Below, piece after piece: positions 58,811 through 64,000 of a DNA stretch of 64,000 bases. Both the position numbers and the translations under genes were made by a program. Origin of the DNA: Anodontia alba (Eukaryota; Mollusca; Bivalvia; Lucinida; Lucinidae); contig OZ024829.1 in assembly GCA_964016985.1 (NCBI GenBank), positions 71,715,267 to 71,779,266 on the forward strand, read 5' to 3'. The notes beneath the pieces are model-generated. The model was not told the DNA's origin. It searched no databases and saw only the letters and a program-made list of their open reading frames with translations. How positions within the stretch are numbered: the stretch's first letter is position 1; every line of letters begins with the position of its first letter.

Positions 58811-60067
58811 TTCACCTATATGGTAAGACCGTTATAACATTTAAGGGGCCTTATTAAATATGTGGTAATATGTTGTAACATTTACAGGGCCTTATTATAT
58901 TTGTGGAAGTTTTCACATTTAGGGGTCTGACAATGTTGCTTTCTATAAAATGCTCAAGGGTAGAGACTCAATGCAAATGTATTCGACTTTATTCGAGTGA
59001 TGATCGTTAGCATCAACAGTCATTTTGTATCAACATAGGAATGATACGTAATTTTTCTACAAAATACTATGAGAACTGATGCAAATTATAATCAAGTTTA
59101 CGGTGACCTAATGTAAGATAAATATGTTTGGTGTGTTGTGATCTATAAAATGCTCAAGGGGAAAGAATCAATGCAAATATATTCGAATTTATTCGAGAGA
59201 CGATTGCTAGCATGGAATATTGTATCAACAGTCATTTTTGTATGAACGTACAACTTATACTTTTCTTTAAAATGCTATGAGAACTGATGCGAAATATATT
59301 TCAGTTTACGGTGAGCTAATATGAGATTAATATGTTTGGTGTGTTGCTTTCTATAAAATGCTAAAGGGAGAGAACTAATGCAAATATATTCGAGTTTACG
59401 GGGAGCTTGTATGAGATTAATATGTTTGGTGCATTGCTGCAAACTATCTTTCAAAAGTTATAAAGGAAAAACACGTTGGTACAATAGTGACTGTTTGCTA
59501 CAATAGTGACCAACCCTAACGGTCATAATTGTAGTATTACAATAGTGACTGTTTGCTACATTAACGCACGCTACATAGCATTTTATCTATTGGTTATTAC
59601 TTGTTAAAATACGTTTTACTATAAAAACTTCATTTTTGTGTCCCCATACATTTATATGAGGAAAATGCTGAAAACTTATTTTCTCAAAATGTATCAAAGA
59701 CTCATAGCTGAAACTTACGATGTATGATTAAAGTAGTTAACCTTTTTAGATACCATCAAAATTTTGGCCCCCATGGGTTACCTGCTCTTGCCCCTGGGCT
59801 ATAAACATGTATACAATTGTGTAATCGTCAAATGTGTTCTCTGAAACCGCTTGACAAAGTGTCTCGAGATTTCACACAGGGCCGAAACAGTTTACTTGCT
59901 CTTGCCCCCGGGCTAGAAATATGTATAAAATTGTGTAATCGTTAAATGTTTTCTCTGAAACCACTTGACCAAGTGTCTCAAGATCTCAAGATTCCACACG
60001 AGGCTGAGAGAGTTTGTTCAGATGGTTCTTCACCATTGAACAAGATGGTGCCATTCCCATATATGGT
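58811..60067. repeat. About 200-bp tandem triplication and other repeat remnants
   Basis: Three units (from about 58938, 59142 and 59345) share TTCTATAAAATGCTCAAGGG, AATGCAAATATATTCGA and GATTAATATGTTTGGTG. From 59750 onward there are two copies of a 120-bp unit (TTGCTCTTGCCCC, ATAAAATTGTGTAATCGTTA). No gene. Confidence 0.75.
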
Positions 60068-61596
60068 TCAAAGAGAACCATGATGGTCCTATATCGCTCA
60101 CCTGAGCAAACAAATTTGTATACCTACTATTGAAGATTCAGATAAATTCACTGCTTTAAGATTTTTGAATAAATATTATAGCCCTGCCCCCAGCGGCCAT
60201 GTTTTTTTTAATACATCAAGACGGCTTGAACTGAATCTTGAAAGATGGTCACCAAAGGAGCGTTTCTGCCAAGTAATATTGAAATTGGTCAAGTGGTTTC
60301 TGACAAAAAAAAAAATTTAAAGTGTTTTATATAGCTATATAGGTAAAATAAGCCCTGCCCCCTAACGGCCATGTTTTTGACGAATCATGACAGCTTTAAC
60401 AATATTGGTAGAGGGTCACTAAAGGAACATTCCTGCCAAGTTATATTGAAATCGGTTCAGTGGTTTCTGACAAGAAGATTTTTAAAGTTTTCTATTTAGA
60501 TATATAGGGAAAATAAGCCACACCCACTAGCAGCCATGTTTTTTTTTGACAAATCATGATTGCTTGAACAATCTTGGTAGAGGGTCACCAAAGCAACATT
60601 CCTGCCAAGTAATATTGAAATCGAACAAGTGGTTTCTGACAACAAGAATTTTAAAGTTTTCTATATAGATATGTACGGAAAATAAGCCCCGCCCCCTGGT
60701 GGCCATGTTTTCTGACGTATCATGAGGGCTTGAAAAATCTTGGTAGAAGGTCACCAAAGCAACTTTCCTGCCAAGTTACATTGAACTCGGTACAATGTTT
60801 TCTTACTACAAGACAAGATTTTTAAAGTTTTCTATATTGATATATAGGGAAAATAAGCCTCGCTCCCTAGCGGCCATGTTTTTTTATTTTTTTTGACGAA
60901 TCATGACGGCTTGAACAGTTTTGGTAGAGGGTCACCAAAGAAACATTTCTGCCAAGTTATATTGAAATCGTTTCTTTGTTTTCTGACAAGAAGATTTTTA
61001 AATTTTTCTGTGTTGATATATAGGGAAAATAAGCCCCGCCCCCTGGCGGCCATGTTTTTTGACAAATCACAATTACTTGAACATCCTTAGTAGAGGGTCA
61101 CCAAGGAAACATTTCTGCCAAGTTATAATGAGATAGGTCCAGTGGTTTCTGACAAGAAGATCATTAAAGTTTTCTATAAAGATATATAGGGATAAAAAGC
61201 CCCGCCCCCCTGGCGGCTATGTTTTTTGACGAACCAAAATGGCTTGAACAATCTTGGTAGAGGATCACCAAAGGAACATTTCTACAAAATTATATTGAAA
61301 TCGGTCCAGTGGTTTCTGACAAGAAGATTTTTTTTTTAGTTTTTAGTTAAAAAAAATCTATTTTTAGCTTTTGTGACCTAGATATGCAATAGACCGAAAC
61401 CATTTGAACAACTCTGAAAGAGGACCAACCAAGGATCATTTCTGTGAAGTTTGGTCAAATTCCAATCAGCGGTTTAGGAGGAGGTGTCGTTTGAAGAAAT
61501 TGTTTACGAACGGACGGAAGCATGCATGGACGGACGCACGACGGACAAAATGTGATCACAAAAGCTCACCTTTTCACTACCTGACAGCTGAGCTAA
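60068..61596 (+). mobile_element. Complete HINE-like element, 166-bp array
   Basis: The 5' terminus AGAGAACCATGATGGTCC, ATATCGCTCACCTGAGC is at about 60073. About seven 166-bp units (60180-61330), the unique segment TGACCTAGATATGCAATAGA, and a GGACGG microsatellite (61510-61550) follow. The 3' end (AAAGCTCACC, CAGCTGAGCTAA) is at 61596. The 3' hairpin is weaker than in other copies. Confidence 0.78.
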
Positions 61597-61975
61597 AACA
61601 CTTAAAAATCTTCTTCAGAACCGCAAAAGCTTTAAGGCTGAATCTTGGTATATAGCATCGGGAACTCAAGGTCTACCAGTTTTGTTCAAATTTGTTGACC
61701 TTTTTACAACTAGGTCAAATTTGTGTCCTAGTTGCTGCTGCAATACTGGAAGAATACTGCATTGCATATGCAATGGCTATTTTACTCAGGTGAACAAATT
61801 ATGGCCCATGGGCCTCCTGTTAACTTGCCTCAGCTGAAGGCTCAAGAGTTAGCTATTGTGATCATCCCATGTCCGTTGTCCGCTGTGCATTGTCAACAAT
61901 TTCTTTAAAAGACGTCTTCTCTGAAACTCAAACCAATTTCCACCACACTTTACAGAAACGTAGTAGTATATATAA
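61597..61975 (-). mobile_element. Two abutting minus-strand HINE fragments
   Basis: 61597-61821 ends in a 5' terminus (reverse strand ACAGGAGGCCCATGGGCC, then TTCACCTGAGTAAAATAGCC). 61822-61975 starts with a 3' terminus (reverse strand AATAGCTAACTCTTGAGCC) and a short piece of body. Both are truncated. Fusion of a 5' end to a 3' end mimics a head-to-tail junction. Confidence 0.65.
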
Positions 61976-62340
61976 TAAGGATTCTGGGCCACCTCCCTCT
62001 GGGCCCCAAAAGGGCTCCCACGTAGACAAACAACTCGTATGCACGTCGAGACGCTCCCACGCAGACAAACAACTCCGTATGCACGTCTAGACGACTCCCC
62101 CGGGCGTGCGGCTGCTTCTCTTAGGCCCGAGCCCCTGCGGCCCCAAGCGAGATCACCTGGGGACGGCAACCACCTCCGCCGGCCTTTGGGCTCACCTATT
62201 AAAGAAGTGGGCGACTGCCGATATATCAATACAAGCAATATGCCTAAGGGACACAACACATGCAAATGGTTGACCTTGAGTTCAACGGAGCTCTGTATTA
62301 AAAGCTTACGGACTTTTGTAAAGTTCATCTGGTGAGACTC
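61976..62340. other. Start of GC-rich island, no gene identified
   Basis: Abrupt rise in GC. It contains a 50-bp direct duplication (CGTAGACAAACAACTCGTAT at 62021; CGCAGACAAACAACTCCGTA at 62058). Confidence 0.5.
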
Positions 62341-62500
62341 CGTAAAGGCTCACTCACTCAGCCCTGCCGGGGTTGTGGGGTAGGGGTTACGAACAAGCAA
62401 CAGCTCTGTTGTCAGTGCGGGTATAGGATTGAGCAGTGTCGTGCAGCAAGAGCGGTACGAAAGGAATTAAGGCGCCTCGCCGCCATCGAAATTTTAATTT
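62341..62500 (+). pseudogene. Zinc-ribbon-like small ORF upstream of the pol-like gene
   Basis: The open stretch reads QPCRGCGVGVTNKQQLCCQC with GYRIEQCRAARAVRKELRRL, ending at the TAA near 62501. The CxxC-x(11)-CxxC pair suggests a zinc ribbon. No clear start codon. It belongs to the same GC-rich island as the gene at 62806. Function not known. Confidence 0.4.
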
Positions 62501-62799
62501 AGAGAAAGCGATTCAAAAGATATACCCATATATATATATATATTTCATTTAGAGAAAGCGACTCAAGGGATATACTCATACCATCTTTCATTTAGAGAAA
62601 GCGACTCAAGGGATATACTCATACCATCTTTCATTTAGAGAAAGCGATTCAAGGGATATGCCCACACTACCTTCAATTTAGAGAAAGCGATTCAAGGGAT
62701 TTACTCATACCATCTTCCATTTAGAGAAAGCGATTCAAGGGATATACTCATACCATCTTTCATTTAGAGAAAGCGATTCAAGGGATATACTCATACCAC
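62497..62799 (+). repeat. 43-bp tandem repeat, seven copies
   Basis: Units of ATTTAGAGAAAGCGATTCAA, GGGATATACTCATACCATCT. The last copy stops six bases before the ATG at 62806, so the array is immediately upstream of, and possibly the leader or promoter of, the following gene. The first copy carries a short (AT)n insertion. Confidence 0.93.
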
Positions 62800-62805
62800 G
62801 ATAGC

Positions 62806-63880
62806 ATGGATGACACAGTGAAGCATCTCGCTAGACTGCTTCGATCGGGGGCTATAACGCCACAAACCTATGCGGAAGGGCTGAGCGCCCTTGCAGAAAC
62901 CCCACCTACACCGGTCCCGCGCCAGCGACGTGAGCCACCCACACCGGCCCAGCGCCAGCGGCGGAACGGCCCACCCGGCCCCACGCCAGCGAAGGCCCAT
63001 CCCGGACCCGCGCGACGTGCCGACGGCTGAGATGGACGCCTACATCGAGGAGATCCTTTCAGAAATGCCGGGCGAGCCCCCCATCCCGCCCCCACGCCGG
63101 CGAAGGCCTATCCCGGCCCCGCGCCAGCTGGTGTTCCGCCGGACTCGCTGGGTCATCGGCTCATTCCTGCGAGGATGGCAGATGGATGTGCCTCAAGGGT
63201 ACCCCCATGGTGCAGACCCCGGGCTTTCTTAGAGGGGGTGCGACCACAGATTCGGGCCAAGCTCGAGGAAGAGATCAAGGCTCTGAATGGAATTAAATTT
63301 CAGCTGGCTCTCAAGGTACAGCTTCGGAAGGACAACCCAGACGGCAGTGAGGAGTACACAGACTCTGTGCTGCGCCACAAGCAGGAGGCTATTCTGCAAA
63401 ACAGTGAAATCGAGGGGGCCCTCAATCAAGCTTTCCCAACGATCCAAGGAACTCTCGAGAAGTGGACGCAGAGAGAGTCAGGCTGGGTTGTAGATCGAGT
63501 GGAATTCTTTGGCTGGACATCGCCAGATATCAGCCACTAAGAGACGGCTGCTATATTCCACTACCAGCGGCGGTGCGACTTAAGAAAGCAGTTGTCAATG
63601 TGAAGAATAAGGATAACCACTACCTGCGGTGGGCTCTCCGATCGGCTCTGTTTCCTGTTGCCCATGGGCAGCACGCCTATAGGCCTAGCAAATATCCACA
63701 GCAGGATGGTCTAGATTTCACAGGGATCGATGCTCCAACACCAATCTCAGATTCCAAGAGTTGAGCGGCAAAACGACCTGGCCATCAACGTCTTTGGGTG
63801 GGATAAGGGGGTGATTGTTCACCACAACAGCAAACAGCCCGAAGACATGCCAAGGATTAACCTGCTGCTGATTGAAATTG
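62806..63880 (+). pseudogene. Large-DNA-transposon protein fragment (type B polymerase-associated N-terminal region)
   Basis: An ATG at 62806 opens MDDTVKHLARLLRSGAITPQ, then Pro/Arg-rich repeats (PPRRRRPIPAPR-like; 62900-63130). A charged domain (KLEEEIKALNGIKFQLALKV, 63240-63540) follows, and a block at 63462-63764 with GCYIPLPAAVRLKKAVVNVK and YLRWALRSALFPVAHG, continuing NDLAINVFGWDKGVIV. The last block is one I associate with the region before type B DNA polymerases in Polinton/Maverick-like or related viral-derived elements. No polymerase motif lies inside the window, so the label is tentative. At least three frame changes; interrupted at 63881 by a SINE. Confidence 0.45.
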
Positions 63881-64000
63881 ATTGATTGAGTTGGGGTTTA
63901 ACGACACGTCAACCCTTGTGGGTCATTTTGTGTCGTCTCCCAGAGAAAGGGAGAAAAAAGAAGAGATAGTAGAGGAGATGAAAGAGAGGGACAGGGAAGA
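63881..64000 (-). mobile_element. SINE 3' end, cut by window edge
   Basis: TTGAGTTGGGGTTTAACGAC and GTGGGTCATTTTGTGTCG parallel the 3' end of the SINE at 42093 (TTGAGGTTTTACGGCTCAGT, TGGGGTCATGTCG). The tRNA-derived head would lie beyond 64000. It starts with a (TTGA)n-like tail at 63879-63892 and interrupts the pol-like gene. Confidence 0.65.

Overview
The window is eukaryotic, repeat-saturated, mostly AT-rich DNA, best explained as an accessory stretch of a bivalve (or other mollusc) nuclear genome. The evidence is many Pearl/HINE-like elements with satellite cores, two tRNA-derived SINE copies of mollusc type, DIRS-superfamily retroelements, and mariner, Tc1, Helentron and LINE relics. I found no host protein-coding gene. 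Almost every recognisable protein belongs to a mobile element, and all but one reading frame is broken.

Layout. 1-830: end of a HINE-like element with 166-bp repeats. 1210-1272: a perfect 30-bp hairpin. 1541-7330: a 360-bp tandem repeat split by a structurally complete Ngaro/PAT-like tyrosine-recombinase (YR) retrotransposon (2169-6737, minus) with identical split direct repeats. 7381-10166: 166-bp array carrying a mariner fragment. 10983-13424: HINE-like element with a 330-bp core. 13908-28599: a decayed DIRS1-like element with inverted terminal repeats and an internal complementary region. It is invaded by a HINE-like element full of RFX-type palindromes (itself hit by a LINE 3' end), and by another repeat element that contains a hairpin-ended satellite element and an EN-RT LINE.

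29661-33876: a second hairpin-ended satellite element, carrying a foldback transposon (30878-33269) with palindromic 21-bp repeats in its TIRs. 34751-41099: HINE end, large TA palindrome, Tc1 fragments, satellite arrays and a LINE 3' end. 42093-42404: SINE. 42667-47149: relic Helentron (Rep remnant, PIF1 helicase, endonuclease) with a coding minisatellite. 47220-48208: LINE 3' fragment with TSD. 48944-54736: a three-deep nest of HINE-like elements, one inserted inverted in its own sibling, with YY1-type motifs in each repeat. 54770-61975: more 166-bp elements and minisatellites. 61980-63870: a GC-rich island with a frameshifted gene resembling the region upstream of type B polymerases of large DNA transposons, preceded by a 43-bp tandem repeat. 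The window ends in a second SINE.

Theme: several element families with unrelated satellite cores share the same ends (5' ACAAGAGG plus CTCACCTGAG; GGACG microsatellite; 3' hairpin CTCAGGTGAGCTAA). This is the HINE architecture, and a Helentron-type enzyme that could have mobilised them lies, broken, in the same window. All identifications are from reading motifs; no database search was run.
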